DNA of 37,707 nucleotides, from the NCBI GenBank assembly GCA_028284485.1, contig JANQRQ010000062.1:1-37707 (forward strand), in the 5' to 3' direction. Numbering within the stretch: the stretch's first letter is position 1; every line of letters starts with the position of its first letter. Position numbers and translations under genes: made by a program. Below the pieces are notes generated by a model. It saw only the letters and a program-made list of their open reading frames with translations. It did not search any database and was not told the origin of the DNA. This stretch comes from Planctomycetaceae bacterium. Lineage in GTDB: Bacteria; Planctomycetota; Planctomycetia; Planctomycetales; Planctomycetaceae. This document shows positions 24,683-32,908 of the stretch, piece by piece.

Positions 24683-25181
24683 AGATTTTCAACCTGGCTA
24701 ACTTTGCGAACTTCAATTGGTAATTGTTTTGGATGAGGTCACTCGCGTAGCTCACAGCGTATTGCGCTGACTTGTGGCCGCGACTATTGCGTTTTGTTCT
24801 GTGATTGCCGGCTCCCATGAGCCAGAATCACCCACGAGAATAAGCAAACCGCTATAGTGGGCGACGCGATTTGTCCTGCAGATTCGATTCACGGGTGGAA
24901 ACCTCTCTTTACGATTTCAGTCCTATGGTAGCAAACTTGCTGAAGTAGTGCGGCTTTCGTCGAGCGATTCGCATGCTGCGGCCGGAAAGGACTGGTCGAG
25001 CGCTTGCTGGCAGATCGGATGGCGAGACACAGTGTTCTCGGGCGCGGGAATTTGTTGCTAAACCAAAATTCGCCGACTATGCAACATTGGATGCAGAATT
25101 TCGGTTCGACTCCATGGCGCTGGCCGATTTGTGATATGCTGTACGAGTGATCGATCAGTGGCGATTGACCAAGGCGCTAGC
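24683..25181. other. Divergent intergenic region with repeat copy 2
   Basis: 499 bp between the minus-strand esterase and the plus-strand DUF1501 gene. It contains the second dispersed element (24752-24857). On the plus strand TGATATGCT (25132-25140) looks like an extended -10 box 42 bp before the DUF1501 ATG, but no good -35 is at the right distance. No gene is supported. Confidence 0.45.
24752..24857. repeat. Dispersed ~105-bp element, copy 2
   Basis: Matches copy 1 at 21875-21979. It contains three inverted repeats: CAGCG-TATTG-CGCTG, CGCGA-CTA-TTGCG followed by TTTTG (one G-U pair on plus-strand RNA), and GGCTC-CCAT-GAGCC. It lies 70 bp upstream of the ATG of the esterase gene. Confidence 0.8.
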
Positions 25182-26582
25182 ATGCTGACTGTCTATTCCG
25201 AAACGAGGCCATGTTGCTCTCGGCTTTCCACCCGAAGAGATTTTATTCGGGTCGGGACCCTCGGATTGGGGGGATGGACACTTGCAGACCTTTTGCAGCA
25301 CAAGGCGATCGCCGCCGATGATGCCAGCTACGTAAAGGACAAATCGGTCGTTTTGTTGTTCTTGTCCGGCGGCGCGAGTCACATTGAAACGTTCAACCCG
25401 AATATGGGTGCGCCGTCTCCCTATTGCAGCGTGACCGGTGAAGTCGCCACAGTCGTGCCCGGGATGTCATTTGGCGGTACGTTTCCACAATTGTCGCGCC
25501 AAGCGCACCGGTTTGCCGTTGTTCGGTCGTTTCAGCACAGTGTGAGTGGTCACGCCCAGGCCATCAATCATGTTCTTGCCGGGGGAACATCCGCGGATGG
25601 CAAGGGACCGACGGGATTCAGTATGGGCTCGGCATTTGCCCGGCTGCGCGGTGTGAATCATCCGGTCACAGGAATGCCAACTTATACGCTGCTGAATTCG
25701 GATGAGATCGACCCGCAGTACATCAAGGAAAAGCCTCGCGTTATAAGTGGTTCTCGACCAAATTCGCTCGGGGCTGTTTACGGGCCGTTTACTCCGGGTG
25801 GAGAAAGCGACGCCATTCGCAATATGGAGATGAATATTGCCAACGATCGCCTTGATGATCGTCTCGAGTTGCTCGCAACTCTCGATCGATTCAAACAACA
25901 AGTCGATTTAGTCGAGCAAATGCAGGCGGTCGACAAACACACTCGGCAGGCTTTCGATTTGATTCTCGGTAGTTCCGCATCGGCCTTTGACCTGAGTCGA
26001 GAGGACCCACGTTGGGTCGAGCGGTACGACACTTCACGATTCCGCGTCGGATTCCGCAGCTTTCGTAATTCGCAGTTGGGTCGGCATATGCTGACTGCGC
26101 GTCGTCTGATCGAGGCAGGTTGCGGATTCGTCACGGTTCATAGTGCCGGATGGGATCTCCACGCCGATCGCAATAACCCGGGAATCGAATCTGGAATGGA
26201 GATGCTAGGACGTCCTGTTGATCACGCCGTTTCCGCATTCCTGGAAGACCTGGAACATCGCGGAATGAGCGACGAAGTGCTGCTGATCATTACGGGTGAC
26301 TTCGGCCGGACTCCGGGTATTAACAACCGGGGTGGACGAGATCACTGGCCGAAACTCTGCACGCTCGCCCTTGCAGGCGGCGGAGTGCCATCGGGAAGCA
26401 TCATCGGAAAATCAGCTCGTAAGAATGACGAACCGGTGAGCGAACCGATTACTCCGTCTCACCTTTTTGCGACGGTTATGCACACGATGTTCGATATTGG
26501 ACAAGTTCGTGTGACACGGGGCGTACCACAGCCGCTCATGCGTTTGATCGATGCTGCCGACCCGATACCAGGAGTCGTGTGA
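25182..26582 (+). CDS. DUF1501 family protein, Tat-exported
   Basis: A 466-aa protein. A twin-arginine leader, STRRDFIRVGTLGLGGWTL (R18, R19), is followed by the DUF1501 (sulfatase/alkaline-phosphatase-like) fold: LFLSGGASHIETFNPN (about 58-73), HSVSGHAQAINHVLAGG, FGRTPGINNRGGRDHWP (about 383-399). This family is greatly expanded in planctomycetes, usually paired with a DUF1549/DUF1553 cytochrome-containing partner; none is adjacent here. Its biochemical role is not established. The start is the ATG at 25182 with AAGG seven bases upstream; an upstream in-frame start at 25131 would put 17 residues before the leader. It converges on the WecA-type gene with a 41-bp gap. Confidence 0.9.
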   Translation: MLTVYSETRPCCSRLSTRRDFIRVGTLGLGGWTLADLLQHKAIAADDASYVKDKSVVLLFLSGGASHIETFNPNMGAPSPYCSVTGEVATVVPGMSFGGTFPQLSRQAHRFAVVRSFQHSVSGHAQAINHVLAGGTSADGKGPTGFSMGSAFARLRGVNHPVTGMPTYTLLNSDEIDPQYIKEKPRVISGSRPNSLGAVYGPFTPGGESDAIRNMEMNIANDRLDDRLELLATLDRFKQQVDLVEQMQAVDKHTRQAFDLILGSSASAFDLSREDPRWVERYDTSRFRVGFRSFRNSQLGRHMLTARRLIEAGCGFVTVHSAGWDLHADRNNPGIESGMEMLGRPVDHAVSAFLEDLEHRGMSDEVLLIITGDFGRTPGINNRGGRDHWPKLCTLALAGGGVPSGSIIGKSARKNDEPVSEPITPSHLFATVMHTMFDIGQVRVTRGVPQPLMRLIDAADPIPGVV

Positions 26583-26594
26583 TTCGCGGAGCGC

Positions 26595-26615
26595 GGCGGA
26601 GTACAACTCGTCGCC
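26595..26615. terminator. Hairpin in a convergent gap
   Basis: GGCG-GAGT, loop ACA, ACTC-GT-CGCC: eight base pairs with a two-base bulge in the 41-bp gap between two convergent stops. It could end transcripts from both sides. No T-run is present. Confidence 0.38.
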
Positions 26616-26623
26616 ATTTGGTC

Positions 26624-28207
26624 TCAAGCAGCGCGGCGTTCACCAATGTTGTGGTCGAAGGGTGCATTCTTCCCGGAGTCGTCCGGTGCCGATGTGTTCG
26701 CTGAGGCCTTGATCGTTTGCGGGCTTTCTTCGCGAATATCGTCTCCCCAGTCGGAAGGGCAGTATCGGCAGAATGCATCGAAGATGTGATACAGATCGTC
26801 GAATCGTTTTCCGCGTTGTCGATCGGAATTCCCAACGGCTTTGATCGTGGCCCGAATTCCGGAAGGTTGGACGACCGAACATTCCATCGACCAATCGATT
26901 TCCTTATTGGCGTCTGGTTGCTCACTTCGCCAAGAGACTTCGGAGATGAGTGCATCGTCTAAGGGAGCGAGAAATTCGAGGCGCAGGTGTTGGCCGCCGA
27001 TTTCATTCATATGGTTCTGAATTTCCTGCCAAATTTCTGACGGGCGCCGCGTTGATTCTTCCTGAAAGCGGGCAATGACCATGCCGGTCCGAATGGCCTG
27101 CGAAGTATCCGGGAGAAGCTGTCGCACGGCCTGAATATGCTGAATCAACAGAAGCGTTTCGTCGTATCCGAACAGTCTTGCAGAAATCAACATTCCCACG
27201 ATCGTCAAACAGGCGGCAACAGCCAGGAAATCGTTTGCCATATAGGTCGAAATGACCGCAGCCATCGACATCAATATGCTCAGCCCGGCGATGAATAGCA
27301 GACAACGCTGTCGCGATAGCCCGTGGTCTTGCAACCGGTGATGAATATGGTTCCGGTCTGCAGCCCCAATCGGTTGACCGGATAGTTTTCGGCGAACAAT
27401 GGCCATGGTTGTATCGAACAACGGCACGCCCATCAGCACGACTGCAATCAACAATGCAAATCCCGTGGCTGTTTTGACCGAAGCTTCGATTGAAAGAACT
27501 GCGATCAAAAAGCCAATCGACATACTGCCCGAATCGCCCAAGTAGATGCGTGCCGGTGGCCAGTTGTGCCACAGAAATCCGGAAAGACATCCTGCGAGGA
27601 TGAGAGCCACGGCGGCAACAGCCGTTTGTCCGACCATCGCCGAGACGGCGGCCAAAGTCAAACAGACGATGACGCCGATCGTCCCCGCGAGTCCATCAAG
27701 ACCATCGATCAAATTGACCGTGTTGACGCACGCAACAATCCAAAAAATCGTAAACGGAACACCGAGATAGTTCAGGTCGAATTCGAAGCCGAACAGGCTC
27801 ATTAACTCGACACGATTTCCAAATACTGCAAACAGCACTGCGCCCACGATTTGTAGGCTGAATTTGTATCGGGGGCGCAATTCGTAAACATCATCCCACA
27901 GTCCAACAGTTCCGAAATAGGCCGCCAGGATCGGAATGATGGGAAACAAGCCGGCGACGCGATCGCTTTGCGAGAACCAACTCAGCTGCGTGAAGCCGGC
28001 GATCCAACTCGTCAACGCAAACGAGAGGAGCAACGCGACACCGCCCATTAAGGGGATCGGTGCTTTGTGGGTCTTACGGATGCCATCCGGATGGTCGACG
28101 ATTCCGAATCTCAAGGCGATGACTCGGAATAATCCAGTAAGGCCCAAGCATGAAAGGAGCCCCGTTAGGAATATCGCGAGCAGATCCCAGGAGAAATCAA
28201 TCGTCAT
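26624..28207 (-). CDS. WecA/TagO/MraY-type polyprenyl-phosphate sugar-1-phosphate transferase
   Basis: A 527-aa protein. About residues 1-345 form the multi-pass catalytic domain: HKAPIPLMGG (47-56), LWDDVYELRPRYKF (D105, D106), NTVNLIDGLDGLAG (162-175), YLGDSGS (222-228) and NHIHHRL (286-292). These match the WecA/TagO group, which attaches GlcNAc-1-phosphate or a similar sugar to undecaprenyl phosphate and so starts lipid-linked glycan assembly. Residues 350-527 form a soluble tail of about 180 residues that the family normally lacks. The start is taken as the ATG at 28207; GTG at 28213 and TTG at 28276 are in frame and none has a good ribosome-binding site. Confidence 0.88.
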   Translation of the reverse strand: MTIDFSWDLLAIFLTGLLSCLGLTGLFRVIALRFGIVDHPDGIRKTHKAPIPLMGGVALLLSFALTSWIAGFTQLSWFSQSDRVAGLFPIIPILAAYFGTVGLWDDVYELRPRYKFSLQIVGAVLFAVFGNRVELMSLFGFEFDLNYLGVPFTIFWIVACVNTVNLIDGLDGLAGTIGVIVCLTLAAVSAMVGQTAVAAVALILAGCLSGFLWHNWPPARIYLGDSGSMSIGFLIAVLSIEASVKTATGFALLIAVVLMGVPLFDTTMAIVRRKLSGQPIGAADRNHIHHRLQDHGLSRQRCLLFIAGLSILMSMAAVISTYMANDFLAVAACLTIVGMLISARLFGYDETLLLIQHIQAVRQLLPDTSQAIRTGMVIARFQEESTRRPSEIWQEIQNHMNEIGGQHLRLEFLAPLDDALISEVSWRSEQPDANKEIDWSMECSVVQPSGIRATIKAVGNSDRQRGKRFDDLYHIFDAFCRYCPSDWGDDIREESPQTIKASANTSAPDDSGKNAPFDHNIGERRAA

Positions 28208-28708
28208 CGGCACAATGCCAGGAGGGTCAAGCCAAAGAGATGAATCACTTGGTAAGCGATCGATAGTCCGCCTCAACGAAGTCCGGACCGGATCACGCTT
28301 TACTTACATAAACTGCGCTGAATCGTGCTGGTGCATCTACTGTTGTCAGATGTCGATATTATGTACTTGTGTACATTATTTCTCTATGCTGACGGCTGCG
28401 AAGTATAGCCAGACAGCCCGATGCGTCAAGCGGTCTCTTGAGCGATCGAGAATCTTAGTAACTGCTGGTCAATTCTGGGAATGAGGCAGCTCCGCCGCAG
28501 GCATATTGGGGCGACGATCGTCGTCGCGGCGCAGACTCAGTTTTGATGACTGCGGAATGCGCAAGGCGAGCTCAAAAATGACCAGATCGCGGCGGGTGCG
28601 CCTATGTCAAACCCGAGACTTTGGCGCCTTTCGGCAGATTCAGGAGATCGAGATTCACGCACGTCTCCGCAAGAAGAGTAACACCTCTCCCCGCCATGCC
28701 GTGCCGGA
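28208..28708. other. Intergenic region upstream of the WecA-type gene
   Basis: 501 bp between the WecA-type start and the stop of the next minus-strand gene. It holds the palindrome at 28361-28376 and the 12-bp palindrome CGACGATCGTCG (28512-28523). The 28280-28400 part is AT-rich relative to its surroundings and probably holds the promoter. No gene is supported. Confidence 0.45.
28361..28376. promoter_or_regulatory. Palindrome ATGTAC-TTGT-GTACAT, candidate operator
   Basis: Six-base arms with a 4-base spacer in an AT-rich stretch, about 155 bp upstream of the WecA-type start. The geometry suits a dimeric repressor; the core GTAC-N4-GTAC resembles the spacing of some LexA boxes, but the flanks differ. 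The regulator is unknown. Confidence 0.4.
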
Positions 28709-30127
28709 TCAATTGGACGACGAGCCGGACGAAGTCTCTTGAGCAATCGGCGGTTGGCCCTGGGCGACGCTGTAGCTATCAGGCTCGTTGGATTTAATCC
28801 AACCGTCCAAATCTGTCAGGATGTCATTCGGAAACGGCGTTCCACGAGGTGCGACCACCAAATGGTTCACCAGCGGCCGAATTTGTCCATAAGCGCCCTG
28901 CACGACTCGGTTGCCACCGGCCTGATCCAGAAGACCGAATTCTTGCCCATCGATTTTGCCATCGAATGACATGTAGACTTTGACGAAGCAATCCTGCCAG
29001 AAGAACGGGCGTCGATTCTTGTTATAACTCATGGCCATTTGCAGGCTGAGCTTTGCAATCTGGTATGCGATCAGGTTGACATTGATGGAGGAATCAAGCG
29101 GAAGCCGACCCATTGACAGCGAAGCCTCAGACCGAACTTGCCAATGACGTGTCGTATCTGCAATCAAGGTTGCCAACCGTTGCACGACAAATGGCTCGCC
29201 CCGCTCACCGAGCACACCAACGTCGCCCAATGTTTCGGTCAACCGCATTTGGTACCAGTGATGCAGACCAGACCGGTCCAATTCCTTGTTAATCGCGCTG
29301 GCGATCTCAATTCGCTTTGCAATCGACGGTGCGCCATACAAAAGAATCTGACGCAGTCCGAGTGCGGCTCGAAGTTTGATCGGATCGATTTGCGAATCGT
29401 CCGTAAAAACGGCGAGGACGGTATCGAGAGGATCGGTATAGACTTCCGGCGGAATGTTACGCTGGCGATCGGGATCTTTCGTATTGAGTTCACTTAGCAG
29501 GATCAGTGCGTTCAGGCGAACATAAAAGTTCCCATCCAATAGTTCCTTACAACGCTCCAAAATTTGCGAAAGCACAAACTCGCGGTTCGCACCGGGGCGG
29601 GCATAGCCAACGTCACGCAATACCGCCTTGCGCAAGTCGACATAGTCATGACCAAGTTCATTCAGGTGCGGTTTGCGGTACTTGGCCATCGAGAACTTGT
29701 GAATCCGCCAGCGAATTCCGTCTTCAATCATTTTGCGGTCATCATCGTTGTACGATGATGATTTCAATGCCCGATTGTAAGACGGGATCATCCGATTGAA
29801 TGCCTTCTCCTCGTCATCGGTGAGGAGTTCATTTTCAATCAGCATCACCTCTGGAGCCTGTGCCTTCGGAGTAAAATCCTTCGGCAGCGGCGGACCGGTT
29901 TCTTCGGGTTCGGCGGCTTCTGTATCTGTCACGCCGCTTTGAGCTTCGTCCGCAGGGGGTTCACCTGCGTCTTGGGCCAATACCCGCGACGGAACGGCAA
30001 GCAAGGCGACGACAAGTACCAGGCAGAACGAGATTTCAGTGATATTCTCAATCGATCGGCAGGTTAAAACCACCACCGAATCAAGTGCGGTCGTCAATCG
30101 TCGCACGGACTGATCCTCATTCAACAT
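28709..30127 (-). CDS. Exported alpha-helical protein, family not recognised
   Basis: A 472-aa protein from the ATG at 30127. A hydrophobic segment at about residues 35-55 (FCLVLVVALLAVPSRVLAQ) looks like a signal peptide preceded by an unusually long N-region, so the true start may be further inside. An acidic, Pro/Glu-rich linker (about 60-95) is followed by about 330 mostly helical residues with blocks such as YVRLNALILLSEL, LRAALGLRQILLYG and VRSEASLSMGRLP, reminiscent of HEAT/armadillo-like repeats, and a Ser-rich end. No catalytic motif is visible. It may be a periplasmic scaffold. I do not assign a function. The neighbours on both sides are unrelated. Confidence 0.7.
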   Translation of the reverse strand: MLNEDQSVRRLTTALDSVVVLTCRSIENITEISFCLVLVVALLAVPSRVLAQDAGEPPADEAQSGVTDTEAAEPEETGPPLPKDFTPKAQAPEVMLIENELLTDDEEKAFNRMIPSYNRALKSSSYNDDDRKMIEDGIRWRIHKFSMAKYRKPHLNELGHDYVDLRKAVLRDVGYARPGANREFVLSQILERCKELLDGNFYVRLNALILLSELNTKDPDRQRNIPPEVYTDPLDTVLAVFTDDSQIDPIKLRAALGLRQILLYGAPSIAKRIEIASAINKELDRSGLHHWYQMRLTETLGDVGVLGERGEPFVVQRLATLIADTTRHWQVRSEASLSMGRLPLDSSINVNLIAYQIAKLSLQMAMSYNKNRRPFFWQDCFVKVYMSFDGKIDGQEFGLLDQAGGNRVVQGAYGQIRPLVNHLVVAPRGTPFPNDILTDLDGWIKSNEPDSYSVAQGQPPIAQETSSGSSSN

Positions 30128-30459
30128 CGCGTAGGAAATGGACGGGGATCCGAACACAACCCTCAAATCACGCTGGCAATCGTGACCAACTCCAAACGAT
30201 TTAAACCGTTAAGGCCACGACCATCGGCGCTTGCGAGGTACGGATTCCTATAATCACCGTATCAGGCCAGTTTGATGACTGTCAAGCAGTTTCTCAAGAC
30301 ACAAACGCCAACTGAACATATGGTAGCGCGAATATTCTTAATTGAGCGCCAGACCCTTCGCAATTACCTGCAAAATCGTCAAAATAGGCCCGCCTGAAGT
30401 CATACGAATCCATCACGCCCGTAAGGATTGGTAGGTCATCCGTTTCGAAAGGCGGGGGC
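30128..30459. other. Divergent intergenic region
   Basis: 332 bp between the exported helical protein and the deacetylase. A perfect TATAAT lies at 30249-30254 on the plus strand without a matching -35. An AAAGGCGGGGG stretch directly precedes the deacetylase ATG. No gene is supported. Confidence 0.4.
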
Positions 30460-31392
30460 ATGATATTGCTGTACTCCGATCCGTTATTTGAGCAGCATGA
30501 CACCGGTTCGCATCCGGAGAGTTCCCAAAGACTCGCCCGAGTTCGGCAACACCTCAAAACTTCAAATCTCCTTGACAGGATGCAAAAAGGCGAGATTCAA
30601 CTGGCAACGCGCGAGCAAATCGAGCGTGTCCACACATCCGAGCATTTCGACACGATTCGAGATTTCGCTCGTAAAGGAGGTGGACGCATCGAAGCCGATA
30701 CGGTGATGTCTCCGCAGTCGTTTGAGGTCGCACTCCACGCTGCAGGTTGCGCGGTCTCCGCAGTTGATGCCGTTCTCGATGAGCAAACGAGCCAAGCAGT
30801 CTGCTTAAGTCGGCCACCGGGACATCATGCCTTGCCTGCATCGCCCATGGGGTTTTGCCTATTTAATAACGTGGCAGTCGCGGCGCGGCATGCGGTCGAA
30901 AGCCATGGGCTGGAACGTGTGTTAATCGTCGATTGGGACGTACACCACGGCAACGGAACACAGGACATTTTCTACGAGGACGAACACGTCTTTTTCTTTT
31001 CCGTGCATCGCTCGCCGTTCTATCCCGGCACTGGCGACGAAAATGAAACCGGCCACGGAGCGGGGAGTGGAACGATCTTCAACTTGCCGCTTCGGTTCGG
31101 AGTCTCCTGGAAAGACTATCGGCAGCGATTCAATACCATGCTAAGTGACGCAGCCCGACGCTGCCGACCTGAACTGGTTTTGATTAGCGCTGGCTTCGAC
31201 GCCCATGCCGCCGATCCGATTGGATCGCTTGGTTTGGATAGCGAGCACTTTTCCGAGTTAACTGAAATCGTCGGCCAAGTCGCGGGTGACTACTGCCAGG
31301 GCCGCATTGTCAGCCTGCTGGAGGGGGGGTACAACGTCGATGCCTTGGCTGAGTCTGTGGAGTGCCATCTCAACTCGTTACTGGAAGTTTAG
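30460..31392 (+). CDS. Histone-deacetylase superfamily deacetylase (class II/AcuC-like)
   Basis: A 310-aa protein of the arginase-deacetylase fold. Motifs: HPESSQRL near the N terminus, RPPGHHA (H122, H123, catalytic dyad), [12 protein letters not shown] (zinc ligands D160 and H162), SAGFDAH (third ligand D247) and LLEGGYN (transition-state Tyr). All catalytic residues are present, so it should be active. Bacterial members deacylate acetylated lysines, acetylpolyamines or related amides; the substrate here is unknown. Length fits the family. It starts at ATG 30460 after a purine-rich AAAGGCGGGGG stretch and converges on the alpha-toroid gene with a 34-bp gap. Confidence 0.92.
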   Translation: MILLYSDPLFEQHDTGSHPESSQRLARVRQHLKTSNLLDRMQKGEIQLATREQIERVHTSEHFDTIRDFARKGGGRIEADTVMSPQSFEVALHAAGCAVSAVDAVLDEQTSQAVCLSRPPGHHALPASPMGFCLFNNVAVAARHAVESHGLERVLIVDWDVHHGNGTQDIFYEDEHVFFFSVHRSPFYPGTGDENETGHGAGSGTIFNLPLRFGVSWKDYRQRFNTMLSDAARRCRPELVLISAGFDAHAADPIGSLGLDSEHFSELTEIVGQVAGDYCQGRIVSLLEGGYNVDALAESVECHLNSLLEV

Positions 31393-31418
31393 AGCGTGAG
31401 ATGGTCGGGGCCCACGCT
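31393..31418. terminator. Hairpin in a convergent gap
   Basis: AGCGTG (31393-31398) pairs with CACGCT (31413-31418) in the 34-bp gap after the deacetylase stop. The GG/CC inside the 14-base loop may extend it. It is a bidirectional terminator candidate without a T-run. Confidence 0.4.
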
Positions 31419-31426
31419 TGGCACTG

Positions 31427-32458
31427 CTATCGCTGGTAAATCGGCAAGAATCCGTTATCCAGCTGCAAGATTGTCGAATTGATCGCAGTGGTGTAGACCG
31501 GGCCAATATGCCCTTCTTTCCACGAGCCTGAGGCGCTTTGTTTGCGGATGATGTCCTTGCTAATTTCGTCGAAATACTTATTCCATTTTTCGTCGCCCAA
31601 GCGGTACATCACTTGCGCATAGTAATAGTGCGCGTAATGCCAATGGCCAAAGTAGCTCGAATTGGAACGTCCCGGCCATACGTTTTTTTCGCAAAATTCG
31701 AGCATCAACTTCACTTGTTTCGAATCGTATTCGCCGGCGTTAAACATGGCGGCACAGGCGGCCGCGGTAATGGCCGGTCGTGATCCGCCCCCTCGAATAC
31801 TGTATTGCACGCCCCCTTCAGAAGTGGTGCAATCTTCGATGTACTTCTTCGCTTTGTCGATGATTTCTGTCGGTACCGAAATCCCCGAGTTTCGACAGGC
31901 ACGCAGCCCCTGTACCTGGGTGATGCAAGTCGACCCTTCGTCAAATCCGTTACCGTCTTTTGCGGAAACATATCCCCAGCCGCCACGCGATGTTTGTGCC
32001 TCGGCACTAAAAATGACTGCGTTCGTGAGAACCCGCTTCAAGTCGTCGCGCCGTTCAGCATCCCCTTCCTCGCCGAACACCTGGGAAAGAAACAACATCG
32101 AAAATCCGTGGCCGTAGGTGTAATGGTAGTCGTTCTTGTAGCCGATCAGCCCATTCGGCTGAGACATTTCAATCAGATAATCGACGGCATTTCGGATGTT
32201 CTCTGCATACTTGCCCTGAGTTGTCGTCGATCCTTCGCATAACAGGGCATTGCCCGCAAGCGCTGTCATAGCAACGCGGTATTGTCCGCCGTCCGCTTCC
32301 CAATAGCCCTGTCGATGTTGGACACGTGCCAGGTAATCGAGCGCACGATTGACCGCGACCACGATCTGAGGATCTTTCTTTCGTTTTTCTGCGTGGCAAG
32401 GAACGCAGATAGCCGCCACCACGAGAAGAACCATCCCACGAAGAATGAGAGTCGACAT
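31427..32458 (-). CDS. Exported prenyltransferase/squalene-cyclase-like alpha-toroid protein
   Basis: A 343-aa protein with a Sec signal peptide (about 1-23, ending VPCHAE). The rest is a set of alpha-toroid repeats with the Gly-x-Trp signature: HRQGYWEADG, QTSRGGWGYVS, TSEGGVQYS, SASGSWKEGHI, interleaved with helices. This is the repeat type of prenyltransferases and squalene/oxidosqualene cyclases, but the DxDD or similar cyclase acid motif is not visible and the length is about half that of a cyclase. In planctomycetes such exported repeat proteins are common and of unknown role. The start is the ATG at 32458; a TTG at 32461 has better spacing from GAGG and is also possible. Confidence 0.82.
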   Translation of the reverse strand: MSTLILRGMVLLVVAAICVPCHAEKRKKDPQIVVAVNRALDYLARVQHRQGYWEADGGQYRVAMTALAGNALLCEGSTTTQGKYAENIRNAVDYLIEMSQPNGLIGYKNDYHYTYGHGFSMLFLSQVFGEEGDAERRDDLKRVLTNAVIFSAEAQTSRGGWGYVSAKDGNGFDEGSTCITQVQGLRACRNSGISVPTEIIDKAKKYIEDCTTSEGGVQYSIRGGGSRPAITAAACAAMFNAGEYDSKQVKLMLEFCEKNVWPGRSNSSYFGHWHYAHYYYAQVMYRLGDEKWNKYFDEISKDIIRKQSASGSWKEGHIGPVYTTAINSTILQLDNGFLPIYQR

Positions 32459-32908
32459 CAATGTACGTCCTCTACAGCGTGTCCAGAATAGATTTCACGA
32501 CGATCGAGATTGTTGACACAATTCAAAATGCACCAGCCGCGACAGTGAAACTAAACAGGGTTCAGTTGCCGATTGAGATTTCATAAATCGATACAGCAAA
32601 GGAATTCGGCGTTGCTTTCAAACGATTGCTATTGGCTGTTGCTTATTCGGGCAGTCGAGACTGAAGCAGGCCTTCGACTCATGCCTGTCCCGAAGTAGGA
32701 CGTTCTTCTTCCGCAGGATCTAACAGCGAATCATGCGGAGTGTTCCGTCAATTCCGCCGCTTTCGCAGGAAAACCCAGCTGGTTTGGGGAGGCCATTTCC
32801 AGCTTCCCACGCCATTTTGAAGGTTAGCTGTCTATTGGAAAATCGGCAACCTCAGTTCGTGCCAGCGAGGTGTAAGAGCCTGGCAGAGCAAGTCGATCGG
32901 GGTGGTAT
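32459..32908. other. Intergenic region
   Basis: 450 bp between two minus-strand genes. No gene, repeat or convincing promoter was found. Confidence 0.45.

Noticed and set aside
28506..28742. 78-codon plus-strand frame upstream of the WecA-type gene
   Set aside because: The Arg/Ser-rich low-complexity product overlaps the end of the exported helical protein, and no ribosome-binding site is seen.
30249..30254. TATAAT as a -10 promoter element for the deacetylase gene
   Set aside because: No -35-like hexamer lies at 16-18 bp and the start codon is over 200 bp away. A single hexamer is expected by chance.
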